Positions 17,009 through 25,474 of a stretch of DNA of 64,000 nucleotides are shown here, in pieces. The position numbers and the translations under genes were made by a program. Source of the DNA: Streptomyces sp. Je 1-369. GTDB taxonomy: Bacteria; Actinomycetota; Actinomycetes; Streptomycetales; Streptomycetaceae. The stretch spans positions 649,448-713,447 of the forward strand of contig NZ_CP101750.1 of NCBI RefSeq assembly GCF_026810505.1. Direction: 5' to 3'. Below the pieces are notes generated by a model. That model saw nothing but the letters and a program-made list of their open reading frames with translations, was not told the origin of the DNA and ran no database searches. Numbering within the stretch: the first letter of the stretch is position 1; each line of letters opens with the position of its first letter.

Positions 17009-17695
17009 TCAGCGACCCCCGTCACCGCCGCTCTCGCGCTCCGCGAGAGTCGTCCAGAACATCTCCTCGTAGTGCGCGAGCAGTCGGCCGAAGCGCAGAT
17101 GGGCCGCTGTGACACGGTCCCGGTCGAGGCCCGCCCGCACCGCGGCGACGGCCTGCCGGTCGAGGTCAGGGGCGGGCTCCGCGAACAGGTCGAAGAAACC
17201 GCACGCCTCGTCGTCGAAGCCGTAGTGGTCGCGCAGCCCCCGGGCGATCGTGGCGCAGGACCGGCCCCAGGCGGCGAAGTTGGCGGTGAGGGCGAGGACG
17301 ACGTCGGCCGGTTCGCCGTTCAGGGCGAGCCAGGCGACGTACGCGGGGTAGGCCTGGCAGCCGGCGTGCGGTTCGTACGTCGCCACGGCGGACTTGCTCA
17401 CTCCGCACGCCTCGAAGAGCGGGTCGAGCCGTTCCCTCGCGAGGCTCTCCCCGTCGGCGACGGTGTCGAAGAAGGCGGCCGATTCCAGGTCCTTCGACTC
17501 GGCGGCCCGCCGGGCCAGGTGCAGGAACGAACGCCGGTCCGAGGGGATCACGTGCCGCTGCTCCAGCGCCAGGAACGCGACGGTCCGCAGCTCCGCCCGG
17601 CCGTCCGCGATGCGCGGCACGACCGGGTTCGCGTCCGGGTCGGGGGCGAGGCGGGCGGCCGTGGTCCGCAGGAATTCTTGTGCCGTCGGAGTCAT
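17009..17695 (-). CDS. TenA/heme-oxygenase-like fold protein
   Basis: A 228-residue, nearly all-helical protein that resembles the TenA/THI-4 and heme-oxygenase-like group: FLALEQRHVIPSDRRSFLHL, then LDPLFEACGVSKS, then YPAYVAWLALNG and FAAWGRSCATIARGLRDHYG. It is longer than thiaminase TenA and lacks a clearly visible Cys nucleophile, so thiaminase activity is not claimed. It ends HYEEMFWTTLAER. ATG 17695 is preceded by GGAAGG. A BlaI-type operator lies between it and the divergent terB-like gene, which suggests shared repression. Confidence 0.7.
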   Translation of the reverse strand: MTPTAQEFLRTTAARLAPDPDANPVVPRIADGRAELRTVAFLALEQRHVIPSDRRSFLHLARRAAESKDLESAAFFDTVADGESLARERLDPLFEACGVSKSAVATYEPHAGCQAYPAYVAWLALNGEPADVVLALTANFAAWGRSCATIARGLRDHYGFDDEACGFFDLFAEPAPDLDRQAVAAVRAGLDRDRVTAAHLRFGRLLAHYEEMFWTTLAERESGGDGGR

Positions 17696-17739
17696 CACGC
17701 GCACCTTCCGCTGGGCGGGAACTTCTCGGCCCGACTGCT

Positions 17740-17763
17740 AGTTTCTACTCTGCTGTAGAAACT
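17740..17763. promoter_or_regulatory. BlaI-type operator, copy 1
   Basis: The arms AGTTTCTAC and GTAGAAACT form a perfect nine-base inverted repeat with a six-base spacer. The core TCTAC-N6-GTAGA is the same as in the site ahead of the BlaI-family gene at 19797. It sits between the divergent TenA-like and TerB-like genes, 45 bases from the former. Confidence 0.7.
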
Positions 17764-17845
17764 GGCGGGGACCCGGACCTGCGCGCAGCGTACCGGGGAC
17801 TTGTCCAACACCCCTGACACATCGATACGTTTATGGAGTTACCCC

Positions 17846-18301
17846 ATGGCTCTGTGGGACCGCGTCAAGGAATCCGCATCGACGATGCAGACCCAGCTGA
17901 TGGCGAAGAAGAACGACCTGAAGAGCGGCGCCTTCCGCGACGCGAGCATGGCGATGTGTGCCCTGGTGGCGGCGGCCGACGGCACCGTCGACCCGTCCGA
18001 GCGCCAGCGTGTCGCGCAGTTGATCGGCACGAACGAAGTGTTGCAGAACTTCCCCGCGGACGACCTGCGCCGCCGCTTCGACGAGTACGTGGACAAGCTG
18101 ACCGCCGACTTCGCGTTCGGCAAGGTGAGCGTGCTCCAGGAGGTCGCCAAGGCGAAGAAGAAGCCCGCCGAGGCCCGCGCGGTCATCCAGATAGGCATCG
18201 TCATCGGCGGCGCCGACGGCGACTTCGACAAGGACGAGCAGGCCGTCGTGCGCGAGGCGTGCTTCGCGCTGGAGCTGCCGCCGCACGAGTTCGACCTCTA
18301 G
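17846..18301 (+). CDS. TerB-family (tellurite resistance) protein
   Basis: A 151-residue helical cytoplasmic protein. It matches TerB-like domains: MCALVAAADGTVDPSERQRV with acidic metal-site residues (about 33-52), and the pseudo-repeat VIGGADGDFDKDEQAVVREA near the C-terminus (about 120-139). TerB proteins bind metal ions and assemble at the membrane in Ter stress systems. ATG 17846 has GGAG upstream and gives the usual length. A BlaI-type operator is about 80 bases upstream. The terD-like gene is 1.6 kb away on the same strand, with the BlaI/M56 pair between on the other. Confidence 0.9.
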   Translation: MALWDRVKESASTMQTQLMAKKNDLKSGAFRDASMAMCALVAAADGTVDPSERQRVAQLIGTNEVLQNFPADDLRRRFDEYVDKLTADFAFGKVSVLQEVAKAKKKPAEARAVIQIGIVIGGADGDFDKDEQAVVREACFALELPPHEFDL

Positions 18302-18305
18302 CCGT

Positions 18306-18341
18306 CTCGGTGGACCGCTCTCCATGGGGCGGTCCACCGCA
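18306..18341. terminator. hairpin between convergent terB and M56 genes
   Basis: A stem of 11 perfect pairs (18308-18318 with 18329-18339), extendable inside by two more. It lies between two genes that converge and can serve both. Confidence 0.7.
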
Positions 18342-18351
18342 GGCCCGGTCG

Positions 18352-19284
18352 TCAGAGCGGTGTGGCCGCCCGCAGGATGAGGACCATCGTGACGGCCGAG
18401 TTCGCCGAGGACATGGCGGACACGGCGGTGCCGAACGCGGCGGACCACAGGGCGAGCCCCACCCCCGTGAACACGGACGGCCGGGTCGCGGCGGACGGGG
18501 CCGGGGCGAGGAGCGCGGCGACGCGGCGCGGCACGGGACCCGGCGCCGCGAGCCCCGCCAGCGTCGGCGCGGGCGTGCTCCGGGAGACCAGCGCGGCCTT
18601 GCCGATCGCCCGGGCGACGACCCGCCGGTCCCGCACCGCGCGGGCAGCGGCCTCGTCGGCCCAGCGCTCCGCGGCGAAGGCGACGGAGGTGCGCAGCGGC
18701 CGCAGGAACGGGTTGGCGCGGGCCGCCAGCTGCGTGACGAGCAGATGCCGGTGGTGCCGCGCCGACAGATGGGCCCGCTCGTGGGCGAACAGCGCGCGCC
18801 GCTCCGGGGCGGCGAGCCGGGACAGCATCCCGGTGGTGACGACGACACGGCCGCCGCGGCGCGAGGGCAGGGCGTAGGCGTACGACGCCTCGTCGGCGAC
18901 GACCGCGACGGAGCCGCCGCGCAGCCCTTCGAGCGCGCGGCGCCCGTGACGGCGTACCCGGGCGTGCCGCCAGAGCGTGCGCGCGCAGGCCGCACACACG
19001 ACGAGCAGTGCGGGGATCGCGACCTTCCCTGCCACCTCGTCATAGGGAACGGCCGCGCGCACCTCGGGGTCGGACCACCCGTCCGGCAGCGGGTTGCCGG
19101 GCAGCTGGGCGGTGCCGACGACCATGAGGAGGGCGAGACAGAGTGTGCTGCACAGCGCCATCACCCCGGCGACGGCGGTCAGGAGCCGCGTCGCCGTGCG
19201 CGGGTGGAGGTGCTGCTCGGCGAGGCGGGCGATCGGCCACGCGGTCAGCGGCAGCACGAGGGGCAGGAAAACGAAGACACCCAT
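18352..19284 (-). CDS. M56-family (BlaR1/MecR1-like) membrane metallopeptidase
   Basis: A 310-residue membrane protein with hydrophobic helices at about residues 3-20, 35-57, 80-97 and near the C-terminus. The zinc-protease motif HERAH is visible (FAHERAHLSARHHRHLLVTQ), with a downstream ERWADEAAARAV that provides the third ligand. Family members sense a signal and cleave or release the partner BlaI-type repressor. There is no extracellular penicillin-binding domain, as in most actinomycete members. ATG 19284 (MGVFVFLPL) starts at the first helix. The blaI-like gene lies 40 bases upstream on the same strand, forming the standard pair. Confidence 0.9.
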   Translation of the reverse strand: MGVFVFLPLVLPLTAWPIARLAEQHLHPRTATRLLTAVAGVMALCSTLCLALLMVVGTAQLPGNPLPDGWSDPEVRAAVPYDEVAGKVAIPALLVVCAACARTLWRHARVRRHGRRALEGLRGGSVAVVADEASYAYALPSRRGGRVVVTTGMLSRLAAPERRALFAHERAHLSARHHRHLLVTQLAARANPFLRPLRTSVAFAAERWADEAAARAVRDRRVVARAIGKAALVSRSTPAPTLAGLAAPGPVPRRVAALLAPAPSAATRPSVFTGVGLALWSAAFGTAVSAMSSANSAVTMVLILRAATPL

Positions 19285-19324
19285 CAGCGGGGAACCCCCA
19301 TCAGCGAACAACTCCCACGGGGCG

Positions 19325-19759
19325 TCAGTCGTCGGCCTCGGCGCCGGCCTGCCCGAGCAGGTCGCGCAGGAGTTGCTCGTCATCCGGGGTGAGCGTCGTG
19401 ACGAAGCTGGCGAGGACGGCCTCGCGGTCGCTCTCGCCGTCGAGCACCCTGCGCATGCGGAAGGCGGCGAGTCCGGCCTCGTCGGACGCGGGCGTCCACG
19501 CGAAGGAGCGGCCCGCGCGCTCGCGGGTGACGACGTCCTTCGCGAGGAGACGGGTCAGGATCGTCATGACCGTCGTGTACGCGAGGTCGCCGCCGATCCG
19601 CTCCTGCACCCAGGCCGCGCTGACGGGTCCGCGCGCGGTGTGCAGCGCGGCGAGCACCTGTGACTCCAGCTCGCCCTGCGCGCGCCTGCGCAGCCGCGGC
19701 TGCCGCTCGCCGTGCGCGTCGCGCCCGTCGTGCGGGTCGTGCTCGTCGTGGTGCGTCAT
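19325..19759 (-). CDS. BlaI/MecI/CopY-family transcriptional repressor
   Basis: A 144-residue repressor. It has a winged helix (LESQVLAALHTARGPVSAAW, then YTTVMTILTRLLAKDVVTRE, then GRSFAWTP) and a C-terminal dimerisation helix (ESDREAVLASFVTTLTPDDE). The first 25 residues are His/Asp/Arg-rich. Such repressors bind inverted repeats of the TACA-TGTA kind and are removed by proteolysis through an M56 partner, whose gene follows. A matching operator lies 37 bases upstream (19797-19812), and another lies 2 kb away (17740-17763), so it probably controls its own operon, the terD-like gene, the TenA-like gene and terB. Confidence 0.93.
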   Translation of the reverse strand: MTHHDEHDPHDGRDAHGERQPRLRRRAQGELESQVLAALHTARGPVSAAWVQERIGGDLAYTTVMTILTRLLAKDVVTRERAGRSFAWTPASDEAGLAAFRMRRVLDGESDREAVLASFVTTLTPDDEQLLRDLLGQAGAEADD

Positions 19760-19796
19760 GCCGGAGATCCTACGGGACACCACCGCAGCACCTACT

Positions 19797-19812
19797 TCTA
19801 CATTCCTGTAGA
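19797..19812. promoter_or_regulatory. BlaI-type operator, copy 2
   Basis: TCTACATTCCTGTAGA has perfect TCTAC/GTAGA arms with a six-base spacer, equal to the site at 17740-17763. It lies between the divergent blaI-like and terD-like genes, the expected place for autoregulation. Confidence 0.75.
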
Positions 19813-19873
19813 TTTCGGGAAGCCAGATCCAGATCAACAACCCGATCCAGAACTCGGACCGTAGGAGGACATC

Positions 19874-20449
19874 GTGGGAGTTTCGCTGGCCAAGGGCGGC
19901 AACGTCTCGCTCAGCAAGGAGGCCCCGGGCCTCACCGCCGTCGTGGTCGGCCTGGGCTGGGACGTCCGCACCACGACCGGCACGGACTACGACCTCGACG
20001 CCAGTGCCCTGCTCTGCGACGAGTCCGGCAAGGTCGTCTCCGACCAGCACTTCGTCTTCTACAACAACCTGACGAGCCCGGACGGTTCGGTCGAGCACAC
20101 CGGCGACAACCTCACCGGTGAGGGCGAGGGCGACGACGAGGCCGTGAAGGTGAACCTCGCGCAGGTGCCCGCGGACATCTCGAAGATCGTCTTCCCGGTG
20201 TCGATCCACGACGCCGAGAACCGCGGCCAGAGCTTCGGCCAGGTCCGCAACGCGTTCATCCGTGTGGTGAACCAGGCGGACAACGTGGAGATCGCGCGCT
20301 ACGACCTGTCGGAGGACGCCTCCACGGAGACCGCCATGGTCTTCGGCGAGCTCTACCGGCACGGTGCGGAGTGGAAATTCCGCGCGGTCGGCCAGGGTTA
20401 TGCCAGTGGGCTGCGCGGCATCGCGTCGGACTTCGGCGTGAACGTCTGA
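19874..20449 (+). CDS. TerD-family protein
   Basis: A 191-residue TerD/CABP-type protein. It begins [20 protein letters not shown] as in the family, and has the Ca-binding acidic stretches [20 protein letters not shown] and [17 protein letters not shown], followed by [20 protein letters not shown] and AFIRVVN. TerD proteins bind calcium and take part in tellurite and oxidative stress response and in development in Streptomyces. GTG 19874 has AGGAGG upstream with good spacing. It is divergent from the BlaI/M56 pair with an operator between. Confidence 0.95.
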   Translation: MGVSLAKGGNVSLSKEAPGLTAVVVGLGWDVRTTTGTDYDLDASALLCDESGKVVSDQHFVFYNNLTSPDGSVEHTGDNLTGEGEGDDEAVKVNLAQVPADISKIVFPVSIHDAENRGQSFGQVRNAFIRVVNQADNVEIARYDLSEDASTETAMVFGELYRHGAEWKFRAVGQGYASGLRGIASDFGVNV

Positions 20450-20500
20450 CACGGGCACAGCTCTGACGGCATCCCGCCGCGACACACGAGGAGGCAGGTC

Positions 20501-20908
20501 ATGTACGGCGACGACAAGACGGTGCGCAGGATCCTGACGGAGCTCGGCGACACCTGGGCCGTCGTGGGCCTGTCGAACAACCGCGACCGGGCGGCGTTCC
20601 GCGTCGCATCGGTCCTCCAGCACTTCGGCAAGCGCGTGGTGCCCGTCCACCCCAAGGCCGAGACGGTCCACGGCGAGCAGGGGTACGCGTCCCTGTCCGC
20701 CGTGCCGTTCCCGGTCGACGTGGTGGACGTGTTCGTCAACAGCTCGCTGGCGGGCCAGGTCGCTGATGACGCGGTCGCCGCCGGTGCGCGAGCTGTCTGG
20801 TTCCAGCTGGGCGTGCTCGACGAGGCGGCGTACGACAGGACGCGCGCCGCGGGCCTGGACATGGTCATGGACCGCTGCCCGGCCATCGAGATCCCGCGCC
20901 TCGGCTGA
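20501..20908 (+). CDS. CoA-binding (Rossmann) protein, YccU-like
   Basis: A 135-residue single Rossmann domain of the CoA_binding_2 family: WAVVGLSNNRDRAAFRVASV (about 19-38), then GKRVVPVHPKAETVHGEQGY, VDVVDVFVNSS and ARAVWFQLGVLDEAAYD with the conserved WxQ. Function is unknown in general. GAGGAGG lies before ATG 20501. It follows terD by 51 bases, probably co-transcribed, and ends nine bases before the end of the converging regulator gene. Confidence 0.93.
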   Translation: MYGDDKTVRRILTELGDTWAVVGLSNNRDRAAFRVASVLQHFGKRVVPVHPKAETVHGEQGYASLSAVPFPVDVVDVFVNSSLAGQVADDAVAAGARAVWFQLGVLDEAAYDRTRAAGLDMVMDRCPAIEIPRLG

Positions 20909-20917
20909 CACCAGCGG

Positions 20918-22027
20918 CTAGAACGCCTGCTCGGGCCAGTCGAGCAGGCGGGCGCCGATCACCGCGGTCTGCAGGGTGTAGCGGTGCACGGGGTCGGCCG
21001 GATTGGCGCCGGTGAGCCGGTGGATGCGGTCCAGGCGGTACGTCAGGGCACGCACGCTCAGCGAGAGGCGGCGGGCCGCCTCCGCCGCGACGCAGCCCGA
21101 GTCGAAGAACGCGGTGAGCGTGTCGATGAGTGGCTGCGCACCGCCCCGGGCCTGCCGCAGCGGGCCGAGCGTGTGGACCACCAGATCGGCCATGGCCTGC
21201 CGGTCACGGGTCAGCACGGGGTAGACCAGCAGGTCGGCGGCGTGCAGCACGGGCTCGGCGAGCTCCAGACGCTCCGCCAGGTCCAGTGCGTTGAGCGCTT
21301 CCTCGTACGACTGGACGACACCGCCGGGGCCCGGCTGCGGGCGGCCGATGACGACGCGGGCGCCGTCGATGGCGGCGTACGCGTGCTTGGCGAAGAAGGC
21401 GAGGACCTCGCCCTGGTCGCCGGGGGCGATGCACACCAGGCGGCCCTCCTTCGTCGTCAGCAGGACGCTGCGGTCGCCGAACCGCCCGACGAGGGCGCCC
21501 TCCACCTCGCGCGGCACCGCGTCCCCCTCCTCGTAGCCGCAAGGGCCCTGGGCGACGGCGACCGCGTGTTCGTAGGAGAGGCGCAGCCCGAAGCGTTCGG
21601 CACGTTCGGCGAGCCTGCCGAGATCCCTGCGTCCGTGCAGCAGGTCGTCGATGAACTCCCGGCGGGCGGCCTCCTGTTGGCGGACCGCGAGGCGCTGCGC
21701 CCGTTCGTACCCTTCGGCGAGGGCGTCCACGGCCTGTTCGACGGCGGCAAGGACACGGTCGGCGGGGGCGTCCCCGGCGGCGGGCCAGTGGGCGCGGGTC
21801 GCCGCGAGGTGCGCGCCGACCAGCGCCCGCAGCCCGAGCCCCGCGTCCGCCGCCCGCTCCCCCAGCGCGCGCCGCGAGTCCAGTTCATCGCGGGTCAGCC
21901 GGCGCCCGGTCGCCGCCGCGGCGGCCAGAATCCGGTCATAGCCGTCGAGATAGGCCTCGGGTATGCCGTGCCCTGCCATGTCCGCCCCCGGCGTCCTGGT
22001 GGAACCGATGCCACCGTGATGAATCAT
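20918..22027 (-). CDS. PucR/CdaR-type transcriptional regulator
   Basis: A 369-residue protein with an N-terminal helical domain, a central GGDEF-like region (YEHAVAVAQGPCGYEEGDAV) and a C-terminal HTH_30 domain: TLTAFFDSGCVAAEAARRLS, then LSVRALTYRLDRIHRLTG, the standard end of PucR-type activators. The start is uncertain: ATG 22027 (MIHHGGIG) has AAAGG seven bases upstream, while ATG 21979 (MAGHGIPEAYLDG) has weak support. It is divergent from the deazaflavin reductase gene with only 60 bases between, so that gene may be its target. Confidence 0.9.
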   Translation of the reverse strand: MIHHGGIGSTRTPGADMAGHGIPEAYLDGYDRILAAAAATGRRLTRDELDSRRALGERAADAGLGLRALVGAHLAATRAHWPAAGDAPADRVLAAVEQAVDALAEGYERAQRLAVRQQEAARREFIDDLLHGRRDLGRLAERAERFGLRLSYEHAVAVAQGPCGYEEGDAVPREVEGALVGRFGDRSVLLTTKEGRLVCIAPGDQGEVLAFFAKHAYAAIDGARVVIGRPQPGPGGVVQSYEEALNALDLAERLELAEPVLHAADLLVYPVLTRDRQAMADLVVHTLGPLRQARGGAQPLIDTLTAFFDSGCVAAEAARRLSLSVRALTYRLDRIHRLTGANPADPVHRYTLQTAVIGARLLDWPEQAF

Positions 22028-22087
22028 TTGCTGCCTTTCTAGCCCATAATGCAACCCGACCGGTAACCATCTGCCGTTGGGACAGCT

Positions 22088-22528
22088 ATGCCTCTGACTG
22101 GTGAGTACGAGCCCGGGACCTGGGACTGGGCGAGCAAGCAGGCCGAACTGTACGAGAGCTCCGGCGGAACGGAGGGGACGACCATGCAGGGAAAGCCGGT
22201 CATCCTGCTCACGTCGGTCGGCGCCAGGAGCGGAAAGCTCCGCAAGAACCCGCTGATGCGCGTCGAGCACGCCGGGGAGTACGCCGTGGTCGCGTCGAAG
22301 GGCGGCGACCCCGCGAACCCTTCCTGGTACCACAACCTGGTCGCGCAGCCGCATGTGGAGTTGCAGGACGGGCCGGTGAAGAAGGACTACCGCGCACGGA
22401 TCGCCTCCGGCGAGGAGCGTCGGCTCTGGTGGGAGCGGGCGGTGGCGGTCTGGCCGCAGTACGACGAGTATCGGACGAAGACGGACCGGGAGATCCCGCT
22501 CTTCGTCCTGACGCCGTTCGAAACCTGA
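22088..22528 (+). CDS. nitroreductase/deazaflavin (F420)-dependent oxidoreductase, Ddn type
   Basis: A 146-residue split-beta-barrel protein of the Ddn family: [20 protein letters not shown] (about 36-55) with the phosphate-binding TSxGxxSGKxR motif, then [20 protein letters not shown] and [10 protein letters not shown] at the C-terminus. Family members use reduced F420 to reduce quinones or nitro compounds. Length is normal. No strong ribosome site is seen before ATG 22088. It is convergent with the CGNR gene. Confidence 0.93.
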   Translation: MPLTGEYEPGTWDWASKQAELYESSGGTEGTTMQGKPVILLTSVGARSGKLRKNPLMRVEHAGEYAVVASKGGDPANPSWYHNLVAQPHVELQDGPVKKDYRARIASGEERRLWWERAVAVWPQYDEYRTKTDREIPLFVLTPFET

Positions 22529-22561
22529 GCCGTCGGCGCCGCACCTGAGGCCTACCGGTGT

Positions 22562-23152
22562 CTACCGCTCCCGCTGCCGGGCGCGGTAGGCCCGTAGGTT
22601 CGCCGCGTTGCCGCATGTCTTGACGTCGTGCCAGACACCGCTGTTGTTGCGGGAACGGTCGTAGAACGCGACGCGGCAGAGCGGGTTGCGGCAGGTCTTC
22701 AGCCGTCGCGCGGTGTCGGCCCGCTGCCCCTCGTACAGCTCCGCGAGGACCAGCGCGACGAGGTGGCGCCGACCCGTGCCGCGGGGTTCGAGGCGTACGA
22801 CGCCGTCCTCGCCGAGCCGCAGCGCGACGGCGGCCGAGCGCTCCGGGGACGGCGGCGGGGCCGCGTCCTCGCCCCGCCCGGCCCGTGCCGCGACGTCGTG
22901 CAGACCTTCGCGGAACGCCCGGAGTTCGTCCACTCCCTCGGCGTCCAGGACCATGTGCGGCGCGGGCCGTCCGGTGGCGGCCGCCCAGGCGGTCCCGGCC
23001 GCGTCGGCCCACCCCTGCGCCCCGGTCACGTCGGCGAGCAGGTCCGGCCTTGCGGGGGCGCCCGCGGCGACCGTGTTGAGCAGATCCTGGACGAGTCCGA
23101 GGCCGCCGGGCGCGGGCTCGAGACGGTACCGCTCGGTCGCCGTCCAGGTCAT
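22562..23152 (-). CDS. CGNR zinc-finger protein (ABATE domain)
   Basis: A 196-residue protein with an N-terminal ABATE-like helical domain (GGLGLVQDLLNTVAAG and DELRAFREGLHDVAARAG) and a C-terminal CGNR zinc finger: LKTCRNPLCRVAFYDRSRNN followed by WHDVKTCGNAANLRAYRAR, where Cys pairs CxxxxC and CGN bind zinc. The family is probably regulatory and binds nucleic acid. ATG 23152 has GGAG ten bases upstream. The ene-reductase gene is upstream on the same strand, and a three-copy 15-base repeat fills the space between. Confidence 0.92.
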   Translation of the reverse strand: MTWTATERYRLEPAPGGLGLVQDLLNTVAAGAPARPDLLADVTGAQGWADAAGTAWAAATGRPAPHMVLDAEGVDELRAFREGLHDVAARAGRGEDAAPPPSPERSAAVALRLGEDGVVRLEPRGTGRRHLVALVLAELYEGQRADTARRLKTCRNPLCRVAFYDRSRNNSGVWHDVKTCGNAANLRAYRARQRER

Positions 23153-23162
23153 CGTGGTCACT

Positions 23163-23207
23163 CTCCGGGGGTTCGTGCTCCGGGGGTTCGTGCTCCGGGG
23201 GCTCGTG
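23163..23207. repeat. 15-bp tandem repeat, three copies
   Basis: The unit CTCCGGGGGTTCGTG occurs three times with a single change in the last copy. It fills the gap between the ene-reductase and CGNR genes. Confidence 0.85.
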
Positions 23208-23238
23208 CGGGGGCGCTCCACTCTTTCACGCCGGTCCT

Positions 23239-24354
23239 TCAGACCAGCTCGCCCAGCAGCGCGGCGTCGTACGGCACCGCCTCGTCGAGTCGGCCCGTCA
23301 GGGCCTTCGTCGGCCATTGCGGGTCGGCGATCAGCGCGCGGGCGACGGCGACGAGGTCGAACTCGTCGCGCTCCATGCGGTCGAGGAGGGGGCCGATCCC
23401 CGTGACGCCGGATCGCTGCGTACGGCCGGGGGCGCCCGCGAACTGCCGGTCCAGCCCGACCGAGCCGACGGTGACCGCGGGTCTGCCGGTGAGCTTCTTC
23501 GTCCAGCCCGCGAGGTTCAGGTCGCTGCCTTCGAACTCGGGCAGCCAGTAGCGCCGCGTCGACGCGTGGAAGGCGTCGACGCCGGCCTCGGCCAGCGGGG
23601 TCAGCAGCGCCTCCAGCTCCTGCGGCCGTTCGGCGATCCGCGCGTCGTAGTGGTCGGTCTTCCACTGCGAGAGGCGGAAGAGGACCGGGAAGCCGGGTGC
23701 GACCGCGGCCCGCACGGCGGCGACGATCTCGGCGGCGAACCGGGCGCGGGACGCGGGGTCGCCTCCGTAGGCGTCGGTGCGGGTGTTCGTGCCGTTCCAG
23801 AGGAAGGTGTCGATCAAGTAGCCGTGCGCGCCGTGCAGTTCGACGCCGTCGAAGCCGATGCGTTCGGCGGCGGCCGCGGCCTCGGCGAAGGCGCGGACGA
23901 CGGCGTCGATGTCGTCGAGGGTCATGGCCCTGCCGTGCTCGCGGCCGTCGAGGTCGGTGCCCGACGGACCCTCCGCGGGGACGCCGAGCGGCGGGACGGC
24001 GGAGGTGCGCATGACGCCGGTGTGCCACAGCTGCGGCATGATCCGGCCGCCCGCCGCGTGGACCCGCTCGACCACACGGGCCCACCCGGCGAGCGCGTCG
24101 TCGCCGTGGAAGTGCGGGACTCCGTCGTACGCGGCAGCGGCGTCCCGCCGTACGTAGGTGCCCTCCGTGACGATCAGTCCGGCCCCTCCGGCGGCCCGCC
24201 GCGCGTAGTACGCGGCGACGTCCTCGCCGGGCACGCCGCCCGGCGAGAAGCGCCGGGTCACCGCGGCCATCACGATGCGGTTGCGCAGCGTCAGGTCGCC
24301 GAGCGCGAAGGGGCGGCCCAACAGCCGTGTCGCGGGGGTCTCCGCAGTCTCCAT
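23239..24354 (-). CDS. NADH:flavin oxidoreductase, old yellow enzyme family
   Basis: A 371-residue FMN-dependent TIM-barrel ene-reductase. Motifs in order: LGDLTLRNRIVMAAVTRRFS near the N-terminus, GLIVTEGTYVRRDAAA, GRIMPQLWHTG with the conserved QLWH, GFDGVELHGAHGYLIDTFLW with the HGAHGYL motif, and FDLVAVARALIADPQWPTK at the phosphate-binding end. Substrates are unknown. The start at 24354 fits the family. A 16-base repeat lies just upstream. It probably forms an operon with the CGNR gene. Confidence 0.93.
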   Translation of the reverse strand: METAETPATRLLGRPFALGDLTLRNRIVMAAVTRRFSPGGVPGEDVAAYYARRAAGGAGLIVTEGTYVRRDAAAAYDGVPHFHGDDALAGWARVVERVHAAGGRIMPQLWHTGVMRTSAVPPLGVPAEGPSGTDLDGREHGRAMTLDDIDAVVRAFAEAAAAAERIGFDGVELHGAHGYLIDTFLWNGTNTRTDAYGGDPASRARFAAEIVAAVRAAVAPGFPVLFRLSQWKTDHYDARIAERPQELEALLTPLAEAGVDAFHASTRRYWLPEFEGSDLNLAGWTKKLTGRPAVTVGSVGLDRQFAGAPGRTQRSGVTGIGPLLDRMERDEFDLVAVARALIADPQWPTKALTGRLDEAVPYDAALLGELV

Positions 24355-24397
24355 GACAGGTTCCTCTGCTTCCTCTGGTCTTGCGTACGGGCGCTCT

Positions 24398-24440
24398 GGA
24401 GTACAGGTGTTCCGGAGTACAGGTGCTCCGGAGTACGAGC
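24398..24440. repeat. 16-bp tandem repeat, about 2.7 copies
   Basis: The unit GGAGTACAGGTGNTCC repeats with a 16-base period, starting at 24398, 24414 and 24430. It lies in the divergent region between the ene-reductase and MoxR genes. Confidence 0.85.
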
Positions 24441-24604
24441 AGCCGAAAGAAGCGTAACCCTTTTACCTATGTCGGCGTCGAGGACGTGACGTTCGACGCA
24501 AACGGCGTCCGCCCGTTGTGGAGGGGTGCCCCGAGCTGATCGGGTACGAGGACCGGGGCCCGGGGGAGGCACCGGTGGAGCCGCAGAGCACAGGAGAACT
24601 CCGC

Positions 24605-25474
24605 ATGACGACCGGGTACTTCACCTCCGTCGACGACGTCGCAGCCCGCCTGGCCGACACCGGCTATCTGGCCTCGCCCGCCGTCGCCACCACCGTGTTC
24701 CTCGCGGACCGGCTCGGCAAGCCCCTGCTGGTGGAGGGGCCCGCCGGGGTCGGCAAGACGGAGCTGGCGAAGGCCGTCGCCGCGGTCGCCGACGCACGGC
24801 TCGTACGGCTCCAGTGCTACGAGGGCGTCGACGAGTCCCGCGCCCTGTACGAGTGGAACCACGCCAAGCAGTTGCTGCGCATCACCGCGGGCCGCGACGA
24901 GTCGTGGGACGAGACGCGCACCGACATCTTCAGCGAGGAGTTCCTGCTCTCCCGGCCGCTGCTGACCGCGATCCGCGGCGCCGAGCCGAAGGTCCTGCTG
25001 ATCGACGAGACGGACAAGGCCGACGTCGAGGTCGAAGGGCTCCTCCTCGAAGTCCTCAGCGACTTCCAGGTCACGGTGCCGGAACTGGGCACGATCAGTG
25101 CGGAGCGCCGCCCGTTCGTCGTCCTCACCTCCAACGCCAGCCGCGAGCTGTCCGAGGCGCTGCGCCGCCGCTGCCTCTTCCTCCACATCGGCTTCCCCGA
25201 GGAGGAGTTGGAGCGGCGCATCGTCCGGATGAAGGTGCCCGGTCTCGACGAGGCGCTCGCCACCTCGGTGGTGCGGGTGGTCGGCGCGCTCCGCGCGATG
25301 GATCTGCGGAAGGTGCCTTCGGTCTCGGAGACCATCGACTGGGCGCGGACGCTGCTCGCGCTCGGCGCGGACACTCTGGACGAGACCGTCGTGCGCGACA
25401 GCCTCGGTGTCGTGCTCAAACACCAGGACGACGTGCTGAAAGCCGCCGCCAAGCTGGATCTGGACGCGGTGTGA
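24605..25474 (+). CDS. MoxR-type AAA+ ATPase
   Basis: A 289-residue AAA+ ATPase. Walker A is GPAGVGKTELAK (about 46-57), Walker B VLLIDETDKAD (about 132-142), and sensor 1 is in FVVLTSNASRELSEALRRRC, followed by the arginine-finger region. MoxR ATPases act as chaperones that load or activate metal-dependent or VWA-containing partners. AGGAGA precedes ATG 24605. The stop overlaps the start of the VWA gene by four bases (GTGA), so the two are translationally coupled and work as a pair; this matches CoxD/CoxE-like pairs of carbon-monoxide dehydrogenase loci, but no Cox structural gene is near. Confidence 0.93.
   Translation: MTTGYFTSVDDVAARLADTGYLASPAVATTVFLADRLGKPLLVEGPAGVGKTELAKAVAAVADARLVRLQCYEGVDESRALYEWNHAKQLLRITAGRDESWDETRTDIFSEEFLLSRPLLTAIRGAEPKVLLIDETDKADVEVEGLLLEVLSDFQVTVPELGTISAERRPFVVLTSNASRELSEALRRRCLFLHIGFPEEELERRIVRMKVPGLDEALATSVVRVVGALRAMDLRKVPSVSETIDWARTLLALGADTLDETVVRDSLGVVLKHQDDVLKAAAKLDLDAV

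Noticed and set aside
17009..17695. Thiaminase II (TenA) as a firm call
   Set aside because: The fold resembles TenA, but I could not place the catalytic Cys and there is no thiamine gene nearby.
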